A stretch of DNA of 48,015 nucleotides from Pseudomonas izuensis. GTDB lineage: Bacteria; Pseudomonadota; Gammaproteobacteria; Pseudomonadales; Pseudomonadaceae. Below the pieces are notes generated by a model, which saw only the letters and a list, made by a program, of their open reading frames with translations, had not been told where the DNA came from and searched no databases. Below, piece after piece: positions 15,312-22,930 of the stretch; position 1 is the stretch's first letter, and each line of letters starts with the position of its first letter. Location of the stretch: positions 1-48,015 of the forward strand of contig NZ_WTFT01000057.1 of the NCBI RefSeq assembly GCF_009861505.1, in the 5' to 3' direction. The translations under genes and the position numbers were made by a program.

Positions 15312-16091
15312 TCACACTGTGGGAACCGTTCCACCATCGATGACGTATTCAGTACCCGTAATGGAGCTTGCAAGCGGCGAGACAAGGAATGCGATGAGGT
15401 CGGCTACTTCTCCTGGTTTAGCGGGGCGTCCGATCGGGATGCCTCCCAGTGAACCCATTACGACTTGGCGGCCACCCTCATAATCGGTGCCGTTCTGCCT
15501 CGCAATCTCCTCTACAAAGGCGACTGCTGCCTCCGTCTCCACCCATCCCGGTGAAACCCTGACCACGCGCACGCCCTTGGGGCTGACCTCTTTGGAAAGG
15601 CCCTTGCTGTAGTTCGAGAGCGCGGCCTTGGCGGCGGCATACGCAAGCGTGGACTCAGGTAGCGGTAGCTGGCGCTGGATAGAGGTGACGTGGATGATGA
15701 CACCAGAGCCTTGCTTAAGCAGCATGGGCAACAGCGCTCGGTCGAGACGAACTACCGAGAACAGGTTCAAGTCCAGAGCCCGTTGCCATTCCTGGTCGTC
15801 GAGCACCGCATAGCCACCGGCTGGAGCCGATGAGCCGCCAGCAACATGAACGATGATATCGAGACCGCCGAGACGATCATGGACGGCATCGAAGACGCTG
15901 GCACAACCCTCGGTGGTGGTGATGTCCGCCGCGACGAAGAGGTCCCCGGGCAGGTGCTCGGGACGCGAGCGCGCAGTTGTCAGGACTTTTGCGCCAGCCT
16001 CGCGAAGTCGGGAGACGACGGCTTCTCCAATGCCTTTGGTTCCGCCGGTGACCAGCGCCCGGAGGTCTTCGAGTTCCAGTGCGATGCTCAT
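15312..16091 (-). CDS. SDR family oxidoreductase
   Basis: A 259-residue classical short-chain dehydrogenase. The cofactor loop TGGTKGIG is at 15-22, the catalytic Ser at 137 (VTSIQ) and Tyr151-x3-Lys155 (YAAAK). The NNAG position reads V-H-V-A-G-G, and the C-terminus is EYVIDGGT. Its ATG overlaps the stop codon of the upstream SnoaL-like gene by one base, so the two are translationally coupled. A divergent HxlR regulator lies upstream of the pair. The substrate is unknown; SDR plus SnoaL-like protein under HxlR control is a frequent xenobiotic or electrophile-responsive module. Confidence 0.9.
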   Translation of the reverse strand: MSIALELEDLRALVTGGTKGIGEAVVSRLREAGAKVLTTARSRPEHLPGDLFVAADITTTEGCASVFDAVHDRLGGLDIIVHVAGGSSAPAGGYAVLDDQEWQRALDLNLFSVVRLDRALLPMLLKQGSGVIIHVTSIQRQLPLPESTLAYAAAKAALSNYSKGLSKEVSPKGVRVVRVSPGWVETEAAVAFVEEIARQNGTDYEGGRQVVMGSLGGIPIGRPAKPGEVADLIAFLVSPLASSITGTEYVIDGGTVPTV

Positions 16092-16417
16092 CAGCGAATC
16101 TCCAGGGATGCGATCTTGTCGTCGACGAGTACAACGGTGTAAATGAGCTCGACAGGGCTGCCAGGGAAGTTCCCCGTAAGCCGGGCGAGCAGGGTCACGG
16201 TCTGTCCCTCCTGCGAGCTGCTCAATGGTTCGATGCTGTATTGATACTTGGCCTGCGAGGCTTGCTTCCAGGACTTGATGGCCTCCACCCCCTTGTACGT
16301 CTGGCCTTCATCACGCACGGTGGCATCTTTGGCGAAGCAGCGCTCCAACACCTCGGTGTCAGTCATCTTTTCGGCCGCCAGGTAACGGGCGAGCGGTTCA
16401 GGCAATTCGATTTTCAT
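16091..16417 (-). CDS. SnoaL/NTF2-like protein
   Basis: A 108-residue single-domain protein (MKIELPEPLARYLAAEKMTD). An N-terminal helical segment with D-x-E-V-L-E-R-C-F-A-K-D-A-T-V-R-D-E and Y-K-G-V-E-A-I-K-S-W leads into curved beta strands, the NTF2-like cone fold. Such proteins bind or isomerise small hydrophobic molecules. It is the first gene of a two-gene operon with the SDR (one-base TGATG overlap) and has an AGGTG site before the ATG. The divergent HxlR gene lies 99 bases away, with GTAA-N3-TTAC at 16438-16448 in the gap as a possible operator. Confidence 0.8.
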   Translation of the reverse strand: MKIELPEPLARYLAAEKMTDTEVLERCFAKDATVRDEGQTYKGVEAIKSWKQASQAKYQYSIEPLSSSQEGQTVTLLARLTGNFPGSPVELIYTVVLVDDKIASLEIR

Positions 16418-16516
16418 GGTGACTTCACCTCACTGATGTAAGGATTACTTCATCCACATGCTCGCTTTCGGCCATACCCGATGGCAAGAACCCACGAAAA
16501 AGTAAGCTAGGGAAAT

Positions 16517-16858
16517 ATGAGAAAAATCTATACGCCCTCTACTGCCGCTAGCGAAGTAGAAGCAGTGTTCAAGCAACTCGAAGGACGGTGGAAGCTGGTG
16601 ATCTTGTTCCACCTCTTCGGTGGCCAGGTGCAACGCTTTTCCGAGCTGGAAAAACTAATCCCCGAGATCTCCCAGAAAATGCTCGCCCAGCAGTTACGCC
16701 AGTTGGAAGCGGATGGCATCGTGCATCGCACCGCCTATCCGCAAGTACCACCTAAGGTGGAGTACCGCATGACAGAGTGGGGTCAGGCGCTTTGTCCGGC
16801 ACTGGATGCACTGTTGAAATGGGCGGAACTTCGGGAGATGCTCAAGCCGGCAGGTTGA
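16517..16858 (+). CDS. HxlR family winged-helix regulator
   Basis: A 113-residue regulator with the HxlR pattern: G-R-W-K-L-V-I-L-F-H-L near residue 23, R-F-S-E-L-E-K-L-I-P-E-I-S-Q-K-M-L-A-Q-Q-L-R-Q-L-E as the recognition region, and a wing with P-K-V-E-Y-R-M-T-E-W-G. Proteins of this family often sense electrophiles or quinones and repress a divergent oxidoreductase. Here the divergent genes are the SnoaL-like and SDR pair, the likely targets. No cysteine is seen in the N-terminal region, so a YodB-type thiol switch is not supported; one Cys lies near the C-terminus (ALCPAL). Confidence 0.88.
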   Translation: MRKIYTPSTAASEVEAVFKQLEGRWKLVILFHLFGGQVQRFSELEKLIPEISQKMLAQQLRQLEADGIVHRTAYPQVPPKVEYRMTEWGQALCPALDALLKWAELREMLKPAG

Positions 16859-16890
16859 ACCTTCCAGGTTTCGCAGCCCCACCGGAGAGG

Positions 16891-16939
16891 CCGCTTTTGG
16901 CGGGTTGCTACCTGTCGCGAAGGGCAGTTGACGACCCAT
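16891..16939 (+). repeat. Dispersed intergenic repeat, copy 1
   Basis: The last 43 bases match the copy ending at 32733 at 40 of 43 positions (shared core GGTTGCTACCTGTCGCGAA and GGCAGTTGACGACCCAT). The left part resembles the unit split by the IS at 12699. It lies between convergent HxlR and Gfo/Idh genes. Confidence 0.75.
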
Positions 16940-16954
16940 AGGAGCCCTTCGCGA
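16915..16954. terminator. Perfect 11-bp hairpin between convergent genes
   Basis: TCGCGAAGGGC (16915-16925) pairs with GCCCTTCGCGA (16944-16954) around an 18-base loop. It is built partly from the dispersed repeat and sits between the HxlR and Gfo/Idh stop codons. No T-run is present. Confidence 0.5.
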
Positions 16955-16960
16955 ATGGCT

Positions 16961-16990
16961 GCTTATGGCCGATTTTTGCTTGTCGCGAAG
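16961..16990 (+). repeat. Dispersed repeat, copy 2, overlapping the end of the Gfo/Idh gene
   Basis: The core GGCCGATTTTTGCTTGTCGC differs by one base from the IS-flanking half unit at 14369-14388. Read on the minus strand it supplies the last nine codons (DFATSKNRP) and the TAA stop of the Gfo/Idh gene. Confidence 0.7.
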
Positions 16991-18093
16991 TCCTGAAAAT
17001 CGACCAGGGGAGTTTGAGTCCCGCTCTTTGCCGCATCCAGCAACTGATGCAGGCGTAATGCATCGTTGAACGTCGCGGCCGCATGGGTGCCTTCGGCAAC
17101 ATCCTGCGCATACACGTGATAGAGCTCTGCCAGTTCAAGCACGGCTGACGGCAATGACGAGGCCGGCAGGCGCTGATAATTCTCAGGCACGGGCAACACT
17201 TCCAGCGTCAGGTTATCGCCATGCGCGCCCTCGACGACATAGTCGTCGCCGACATCGCCAAACGCCGAACGGTTGGTGATTTTCAGGTCACCCTGATCGC
17301 CAGTGATATCAATTTGGACGCCGGAGCCGTTCCGTTTGCCGCCTTCGATATGGATTGAAATGACTCCGCCGTCTTCGAGCATGCCGCTGAGTACGAGCTG
17401 GTCGGGGGCGGTGCTGTCAAGCACTTCGCCGGTTTCCTTGATGGTCACTTTCGGGAACTGGTTGACCATCAGGCCCGAGACTTTCACTGGCCAGCCGGTG
17501 GCGGTGAAGAGCATGTCCAGGAAGTGTCCGGCATAAATGGCGATGACACTGGAGAAGTTTTTCTCGGGGGCGGTCCAGCGCAGGGCATTGGGGCGCAGGG
17601 CCTGGAAGTAATTCATGCTGACGTGCATCCGCACGGAGCGCACCCTGCCGACGTAGCCTTGTTGCAGCAGGTCTTGCAGGTAGCGGTTGTGCGGTGCGTG
17701 ACGGCGTTGCAGGCCGACAATGTGGCGCACGCCGGCGTCCTTGGCCACGTGCAGCAGTTGTTCGGAGTCTGCGGTGGTGGTGGTCAGCGGCCATTCGCAA
17801 TAGACGTCTTTGCCAGCGGCGATGGCGGCGCGCACGGTTTTTTCGTGTTGCGGGGCGGTGTTGAGCACCACGACCAGATCTACTTCAGGGTTGTTGACCA
17901 ACGCGTCGACTGAGTCGGCGACCTGGCTGATGGCGTACTCGCTGGCGGCGGCTTCGGCGCGTTCGCGGCGTTCGCTGTACACCGCTTGCAGGTGATATTG
18001 CGGCAGCAGATTGAGCACGCGCAGATGGCCGTGGCGAGCCCAGTTGCCGACGCCGATGATGCCGACGCGAATAGGGGAGTGAGCAGTTGTCAT
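16963..18093 (-). CDS. Gfo/Idh/MocA family oxidoreductase (Gal80-like, EWPL variant)
   Basis: A 376-residue protein beginning MTTAHSPIRVGIIGVGNWAR. ATG 18093 has a GAGGAC site 8 bases upstream; the 248-codon upstream extension is antisense to the MFS gene and is rejected. The N-terminal Rossmann loop G-I-I-G-V-G-N-W-A is at about 12-20. The usual E-K-P motif reads CEWPL, so the conserved Lys is Trp. This change is typical of Gal80-like members, some of which bind NAD(P) without clear catalysis. The last nine residues come from a dispersed repeat. It is divergent from an MFS exporter. The substrate, perhaps a sugar derivative, is unknown. Confidence 0.82.
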   Translation of the reverse strand: MTTAHSPIRVGIIGVGNWARHGHLRVLNLLPQYHLQAVYSERRERAEAAASEYAISQVADSVDALVNNPEVDLVVVLNTAPQHEKTVRAAIAAGKDVYCEWPLTTTTADSEQLLHVAKDAGVRHIVGLQRRHAPHNRYLQDLLQQGYVGRVRSVRMHVSMNYFQALRPNALRWTAPEKNFSSVIAIYAGHFLDMLFTATGWPVKVSGLMVNQFPKVTIKETGEVLDSTAPDQLVLSGMLEDGGVISIHIEGGKRNGSGVQIDITGDQGDLKITNRSAFGDVGDDYVVEGAHGDNLTLEVLPVPENYQRLPASSLPSAVLELAELYHVYAQDVAEGTHAAATFNDALRLHQLLDAAKSGTQTPLVDFQDFATSKNRP

Positions 18094-18234
18094 GGGAATG
18101 TCCTCGTAGGGTTTGGCTGACGAGGTGAAGTCTAGGGAGCGAAGCCCCGCGGAAAAACCGGCCAAAGGGCCGAACACTGCGGACAGGAAAGGCGCTAATG
18201 GCGGCACGCCTGTTCGATTGCGGAACGATTGATC

Positions 18235-18274
18235 CGCAGTGATCGGAGCTGCGCACTGTTTTTTCGCAGTGATC
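18235..18274. promoter_or_regulatory. Direct repeat CGCAGTGATC, 30 bases apart, upstream of MFS gene
   Basis: Identical decamers lie at 18235-18244 and 18265-18274, spaced by almost exactly three helical turns and each ending in GATC. A further GATC precedes the first copy. The position, 43-80 bases before the MFS start codon, suits an operator in the divergent Gfo/Idh-MFS region. Confidence 0.5.
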
Positions 18275-18316
18275 AGATACCTAGCATGGCGCCACTCATT
18301 ACTGTGGAGCTTTGCC

Positions 18317-19537
18317 ATGAACGATCTGTCTGCATCACCGGCCACCGCTGCGCTCGCGCCAGCGGAGCCGTCCTCCTGGCGCGACTGGCTGTCGGTGTAC
18401 GCGGTGGCCCTGGGTGCTTTTGCCTTTGTCACCACCGAATACCTGCCGGTCGGCGTCCTGCCGCAAATTGCCAATAGCCTGAACATCACCGATGGGGTGG
18501 CCGGGTTGATGGTCACTGTGCCGGGCATGGTGGCGGCGGTGTCGGCGCCTGCGATCATGCTCGGCGCCGGGCGCATGAATCGGCGGCATTTGTTGCTGCT
18601 GTTGACACTGTTGCTGGTGGCTTCCAACGCCGTTTCGGCTCTGGCGCAGTCATTGCCGATCATGTTGTTGGGGCGCGGCTTGTTGGGTGTGGCGCTGGGT
18701 GGTTTCTGGGCGGTGGCGATTGCGGCTGCCGGGCGTCTGGTCAGCGAGTCAAAAGCGGCGAAAGCGACGGCGCTGATCTTTGCCGGGATTACCTTGGCGA
18801 CGGTGTTCGGTGTGCCCTTTGGAACCTTTGTCAGCACGCTGTTTTCGTGGCGGATGTCGTTTGCCGTGACCGCGGGGTTGGCGTTGCTGGCGTTAGCCGC
18901 TCAGTGGCTGACGTTGCCTTCGTTGCCATCCCGCGAGGGCTTGCAGGTGCGCGCGCTGTTGGCGTTTCTGTCACGCAGCAATGCCCGTCGCAGCATGCTG
19001 TTGCTCGGTACGGTGGTGGCGGCGCACTTCACCGCGTACACCTACATTGCGCCGTTCCTTGGGCATGACGCCGGTTTCTCGCCGGATGCGATCACCGCGA
19101 TTCTGTTGGGCTTTGGCCTGGTCGGCATGTTGGCGAACTTCGCGATGGCCGGGAGCATCACCACGCACCTGCGTGCGTCGTTGGGCGCTGTGGTGTTGCT
19201 GATGGTGATCGCGCAATGGGCCTTGCCCGGGTTGCAGGGCTGGGGCGTGACGTTGGCGGTGCTGGTGTGGGGCGTTGCCTACGGCGCGATTCCGCTGGGC
19301 GTGAGCAGTTGGATGCAACTGACGTCGCCGCAATTGCCCGAAGCCAGTTCCGCCATGTTGGTGACCACGTTTCAAGTGGCGATTGCTTCGGGTTCGCTGT
19401 TTGGCGGCTTGATGGTTGATCACGCCGGCGTGTCTTCAGCGTTATGGCTGGGCGCCGCCATCGGTGTGCTCGGTTTGGCGGTGATGCTCAGTTTCGGTCT
19501 CGGCAAAGCGCCGATTGCCGAGGCGCTGCAGCGCTGA
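18317..19537 (+). CDS. MFS transporter, drug/sugar efflux (AraJ/YdhP-like)
   Basis: A 406-residue protein (MNDLSASPATAALAPAEPSS) with about 12 hydrophobic segments. Segment 1 carries the DHA1-group pattern F-V-T-T-E-Y-L-P-V-G-V-L-P, and the loop after segment 2 has G-R-M-N-R-R-H-L-L-L. The protein would be a proton-driven inner-membrane exporter of drugs or sugar-like compounds. GGAG lies 8 bases before ATG 18317; the upstream 26 codons of the frame are intergenic. It is divergent from the Gfo/Idh gene across a repeat-containing promoter region. A LysR gene lies convergently two bases after its stop codon and may not be its regulator. Confidence 0.88.
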   Translation: MNDLSASPATAALAPAEPSSWRDWLSVYAVALGAFAFVTTEYLPVGVLPQIANSLNITDGVAGLMVTVPGMVAAVSAPAIMLGAGRMNRRHLLLLLTLLLVASNAVSALAQSLPIMLLGRGLLGVALGGFWAVAIAAAGRLVSESKAAKATALIFAGITLATVFGVPFGTFVSTLFSWRMSFAVTAGLALLALAAQWLTLPSLPSREGLQVRALLAFLSRSNARRSMLLLGTVVAAHFTAYTYIAPFLGHDAGFSPDAITAILLGFGLVGMLANFAMAGSITTHLRASLGAVVLLMVIAQWALPGLQGWGVTLAVLVWGVAYGAIPLGVSSWMQLTSPQLPEASSAMLVTTFQVAIASGSLFGGLMVDHAGVSSALWLGAAIGVLGLAVMLSFGLGKAPIAEALQR

Positions 19538-19539
19538 GC

Positions 19540-20430
19540 TCAGGCTTTGAGAATGTTGTCCTTGAAGTAGTCGATCAACACTCGCAACCTCGGTGCCGTC
19601 TGCTTCGACGCAGGCCAGAGCATCCACAGGTTGCCAGTGTGGTCGGTGTAGTCCTCCAGCACCACCTTCAGCCTGCCGTCGGCCAATGGCTGACGGATTG
19701 AAAAATCCGGCAGGCAGGCAATCCCCACCCCATCGATCGCCAGGTACGTCAGCGGGTCCATCGTGGTGCAGGTCAACGCCCGCGTCAGGTTGGGCTCGAT
19801 GTGTGTATCGTCGACGCGCAGCGGCCAACGCTCGATCATCCCGGTGGCCGGAAACTTGTGCAGCAGGCACACGTGGCGGATCAAATCGTCCGGGTGTGTC
19901 GGATCGCCATGGCGCTCCAGATACACTGGCGATGCCACCAGCTGCAATTGATAACCCCCCAGCTTGCGCGCCATCAGCCGCGAATCCTGCGGTGCGCCCG
20001 TGCGGATCACCGCGTCGAACCCTTCCTCGATCACGTCCACCATGCGGTCGGACATGTCCACGTCCAGCTCGATGTCCGGGTAGGCACGCATGAACCCGGC
20101 CAGTACCGGCATGATCAACACGTTCTGGATCGGCACGCTGATGCGCACCTTGCCGCGCGGGGTGGCGGACAGTTCCAGCAATTCCATTTCTGCCGCTTCC
20201 ACTTCGCTGAGGATACGCTTGCAGCGGTCCAAGAACAGCTCGCCTTCAGTGGTCAGGGTGACACTGCGGGTGCTGCGATGGAACAGCCGCACCCCTAGGC
20301 GTTCTTCCATGCGCGCCACGCTCTTGCCGACGGCGGAGGAGGAGATCTCCAGCAAGCGACCGGCTTCGGTAAAGCTGCGGGTTTCGGCCACATGAATGAA
20401 GGCCGTGATGCCGCTGAGGCTGTCCATCAT
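19540..20430 (-). CDS. LysR family transcriptional regulator
   Basis: A 296-residue LysR protein. The N-terminal winged helix reads MMDSLSGITAFIHVAETRSF with A-G-R-L-L-E-I-S-S-S-A-V-G-K-S-V-A-R-M-E-E-R-L-G-V-R-L-F-H-R-S-T-R-S at about 23-56. It belongs to the CrgA/DmlR-like branch, judged from T-x-E-G-E-x-F-L-x-R-C and the P-R-G-K-x-R-(I/V)-S-V-P linker. The substrate-binding domain is complete. The 3' end abuts the MFS gene convergently. Upstream, facing away, are the truncated MBL-fold gene and then an alpha/beta hydrolase; the original divergent target was probably the lost 5' part of the MBL gene. Ligand unknown. Confidence 0.9.
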   Translation of the reverse strand: MMDSLSGITAFIHVAETRSFTEAGRLLEISSSAVGKSVARMEERLGVRLFHRSTRSVTLTTEGELFLDRCKRILSEVEAAEMELLELSATPRGKVRISVPIQNVLIMPVLAGFMRAYPDIELDVDMSDRMVDVIEEGFDAVIRTGAPQDSRLMARKLGGYQLQLVASPVYLERHGDPTHPDDLIRHVCLLHKFPATGMIERWPLRVDDTHIEPNLTRALTCTTMDPLTYLAIDGVGIACLPDFSIRQPLADGRLKVVLEDYTDHTGNLWMLWPASKQTAPRLRVLIDYFKDNILKA

Positions 20431-20528
20431 TTGAGGTGTGCTCGGTGCTGGGAAAGGGTTAAGGCAGAGTAGAGGCGGGCGGGGAAATTGGAAAGGGAAG
20501 TAATAGGGAGCGAGGCGTTGGCGTTGGC

Positions 20529-20978
20529 CGCGTTTTTAATACGGCAAAAATATTTTTCCAGATTGCCCAGGCTGCCGCTGCACCTTATCTGGCGGCTGGC
20601 AAATGGAAGCCATTGCAGGGCATGGATGAAATCGTGTCGGGCATTACTCCAGTTGCCATCCCGGGGCATACGCCAGGGCACGTGGGTTACAGGGTTTCGT
20701 CGAAGGGCCAATCGCTGCTGATCTGGGGCGACGTTGCCCACGTCGTCTCTGTGCAAATGCCACATCCCGAAGTGGGTATCGCGTTCGACGCTGACGGACC
20801 GACCGCAATCAAGACCCGCGAAGACCTTTTCGTGAAGTTGGCAGAGGACAAAACCCTGGTCGGTGGTGCACATATGTCGTTCCCTGGCTTTGGGCGCTTG
20901 CGCAAGGAAGACACAGGCTATTCATGGGTGCCGGTAACCTTCATGAACCTGAACTTATGGCCAGTCGACAAGGGATAA
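20529..20978 (+). pseudogene. MBL-fold metallo-hydrolase, 5'-truncated
   Basis: The frame is open from about 20529 (VFNTAKIFFQIAQAA) to the stop at 20978 and gives some 149 codons of the C-terminal half of an MBL-fold hydrolase. It shows A-A-P-Y-L-A-A-G-K-W, then P-G-H-T-P-G-H-V-G-Y and L-L-I-W-G-D-V-A-H, which carry the later metal ligands (His and Asp). The H-x-H-x-D-H motif and the N-terminal domain are missing. The longest frame with a recognised start begins at a TTG (20613) without a good ribosome site. I read this as a deletion remnant beside the divergent LysR gene. Confidence 0.75.
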
Positions 20979-21198
20979 AACCCCCTGCAGATGATCATTC
21001 AAAGCAAGGGTGATCACTGTGCGGAAAGTTGTCTTTATGCTGGCTGCACTCTCTGCAGAGTTTGCCAATCCTGCAGCCAGTGAAATGTCCCGAAACGTCG
21101 GTATTACGACCCATCTGCTTCTTAGCTCGCGCCTAGCATAGACCCTGAATTCACAGCACGGGCAACCCGCCCGTCTACCCGAAATCAGGAGAAGGGCC

Positions 21199-21879
21199 AT
21201 GAGCACTATCGAACACGTCATTCTTGTACACGGTGCCTGGGCCGACAGTACCAGCTGGAACAAATCGCGCGCCTTGATCGAAGCCGCCGGCCTGAGCACG
21301 GCCACGGTCAACCTGCCGCTGACGTCACTGGCAGCAGATGCCGACGTCGTGTCCCAGGCCATCGCCGCCGCCCCAGGACCGGTGTTGCTGGTGGGCCATT
21401 CCTATGGCGGTGCGGTCATCAGCGAGGCAGGTGTTCACGCCAAGGTGGCGGGCCTCGTCTATATCAACGCCTTTACCCCTGACATTGGCGAATCAGCTTT
21501 GGGGCTGACCGCATTGGCCGAGCCATCGCTGATGAGTGCCGAGATCCGCATAGATCAGGCGGGCTCGTCGAGCCTCACTTACGAGGGTGTCCATGAAGGC
21601 TTTGCTCAGGATGTGAGTGCGCAGGAGAAGCGTCAGCTGTTTGAAAACCAGCGTCCGACCGCTGTAGCGGCACTCACCGCACCACTCACTCAAGCCGCCT
21701 GGCAGCACAAGCCCAGCTGGTATCTGGTGGCGACCCTTGATAACGCCATTGAACCGGCACTTCAAGAGCTGATGGTGAAGAAGATCGGTGCCGTCAGCGA
21801 CCGTGTCGATGCGGGCCATTGCTCAATGGTTTCCAAGCCTGAGGCTGTCGCCGATCTGGTCATTCGCGCCGCCAAGTAA
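21199..21879 (+). CDS. Alpha/beta fold hydrolase (EstC/salicylate-esterase-like)
   Basis: A 226-residue hydrolase. After the oxyanion strand ILVHGAWADSTSW (8-20), the nucleophile elbow is GHSYGG with Ser68. The C-terminal V-D-A-G-H-C-S-M-V-S-K-P-E holds the catalytic His. The short length and H-G-A-W motif place it in the plant methylesterase-like/EstC group of small esterases. An AGGAG site lies before the ATG. It starts a plus-strand series with the SDR at 21939 (59-base gap) and, after a wider gap, the OYE gene. Substrate unknown; cytoplasmic, as no signal peptide is present. Confidence 0.88.
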   Translation: MSTIEHVILVHGAWADSTSWNKSRALIEAAGLSTATVNLPLTSLAADADVVSQAIAAAPGPVLLVGHSYGGAVISEAGVHAKVAGLVYINAFTPDIGESALGLTALAEPSLMSAEIRIDQAGSSSLTYEGVHEGFAQDVSAQEKRQLFENQRPTAVAALTAPLTQAAWQHKPSWYLVATLDNAIEPALQELMVKKIGAVSDRVDAGHCSMVSKPEAVADLVIRAAK

Positions 21880-21938
21880 CCGATATTTCCCCTCCATTGT
21901 TCACCCTTTGCATTTCTGCAATCTCAGAGGACGCACCC

Positions 21939-22694
21939 ATGAAACTCACTCAAAACACCATCTTCATTACCGGCGGCGGCTCTGGCATCGGCCGCGGGCT
22001 GGCCGAAGCCCTGCACAAATTGGGAAACCAGGTGATTATCTCAGGTCGGCGCAAGGGCCATCTGGAAGCCGTCGTTGCGGCCAACCCGGGCATGCACGCG
22101 GTCGAACTGGATATTACCGATCCAGCCAGCATTACCAAGGTCGCGAAACAGTTGATCAACGAATTCCCGCAGCTCAACGTGCTGATCAATAACGCCGGGA
22201 TCATGTTGCCGGACACTGCGGCCGGCCACGTGGATGACGAATTGCTGGCGTCGACCGTTACCACCAATCTGATGGGCCCCATCCGCATGACTTCGGCGCT
22301 GATCGAGCACCTCAAGAAGGCCGATGACGCCTATGTGGCGTACACCTCTTCAGTACTCGGTTTCGTGCCCATGGCGCTGACGGCGGTGTACAGCGCCACC
22401 AAGGCCGCGCTGCATTCTTATGCACTGTCTCAGCGCTTCATGCTGCGCGATACCTCGGTCAAGGTGCTGGAAATCGCGCCGCCATGGGTACGTACCGAGT
22501 TGATGAATAGCTCGGAAGTCGAACTGGCGATGCCATTAGATGAGTTTATTGCCGAGACGATAGCGGTGCTGGGCACGGACGCGGTGGAAATTCTGGTCGA
22601 GCGGGCCAAGCCAATGCGCGCTAATGCCGGGGCGGATGAACACGCCTTTGTCGCTGAGTTCAACACACAGATATTGAAACTCTACGCCCAGTGA
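21939..22694 (+). CDS. SDR family oxidoreductase (DltE-like)
   Basis: A 251-residue short-chain dehydrogenase starting MKLTQNTIFITGGGSGIGRG at 21939, with a CAGAGG site 7-12 bases upstream. The earlier ATG at 21897 lies in the spacer and lacks a site. The cofactor loop TGGGSGIG is at 11-18, NNAG at 84-87, the catalytic Ser at 137/138 and Tyr151-x3-Lys155 (YSATK). The style (R-R-K-G-H-L-E-A-V, A-P-P-W-V-R-T-E-L) matches DltE-like SDRs with unknown substrates. It follows the alpha/beta hydrolase closely and probably shares its transcript, suggesting ester hydrolysis followed by alcohol or ketone conversion. Confidence 0.9.
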   Translation: MKLTQNTIFITGGGSGIGRGLAEALHKLGNQVIISGRRKGHLEAVVAANPGMHAVELDITDPASITKVAKQLINEFPQLNVLINNAGIMLPDTAAGHVDDELLASTVTTNLMGPIRMTSALIEHLKKADDAYVAYTSSVLGFVPMALTAVYSATKAALHSYALSQRFMLRDTSVKVLEIAPPWVRTELMNSSEVELAMPLDEFIAETIAVLGTDAVEILVERAKPMRANAGADEHAFVAEFNTQILKLYAQ

Positions 22695-22930
22695 GCACCC
22701 TGCGGCGCTTGCATGAGTGCGGGCGCCGTTATCCGGACATCGAAAGTTCGATCTCCATGTTCGCCAGCATTACAGCCAAAAAGTCCGAAGTGTTGGGAAA
22801 CACGGCCCATTTATTCACTCCGGAAAATCACCTTTACTGATGCCAAGCGCCCCAACCTCGAAAGCCCACATGGCTATCGACCCGGGCAGATATCCAATGG
22901 CTCTACACATACACTTCAATCGAGGCAACC

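Noticed and set aside
18094..18837. N-terminal extension of the Gfo/Idh frame
   Set aside because: It is antisense to the MFS gene; the Rossmann start is at 18093 with a good ribosome site.
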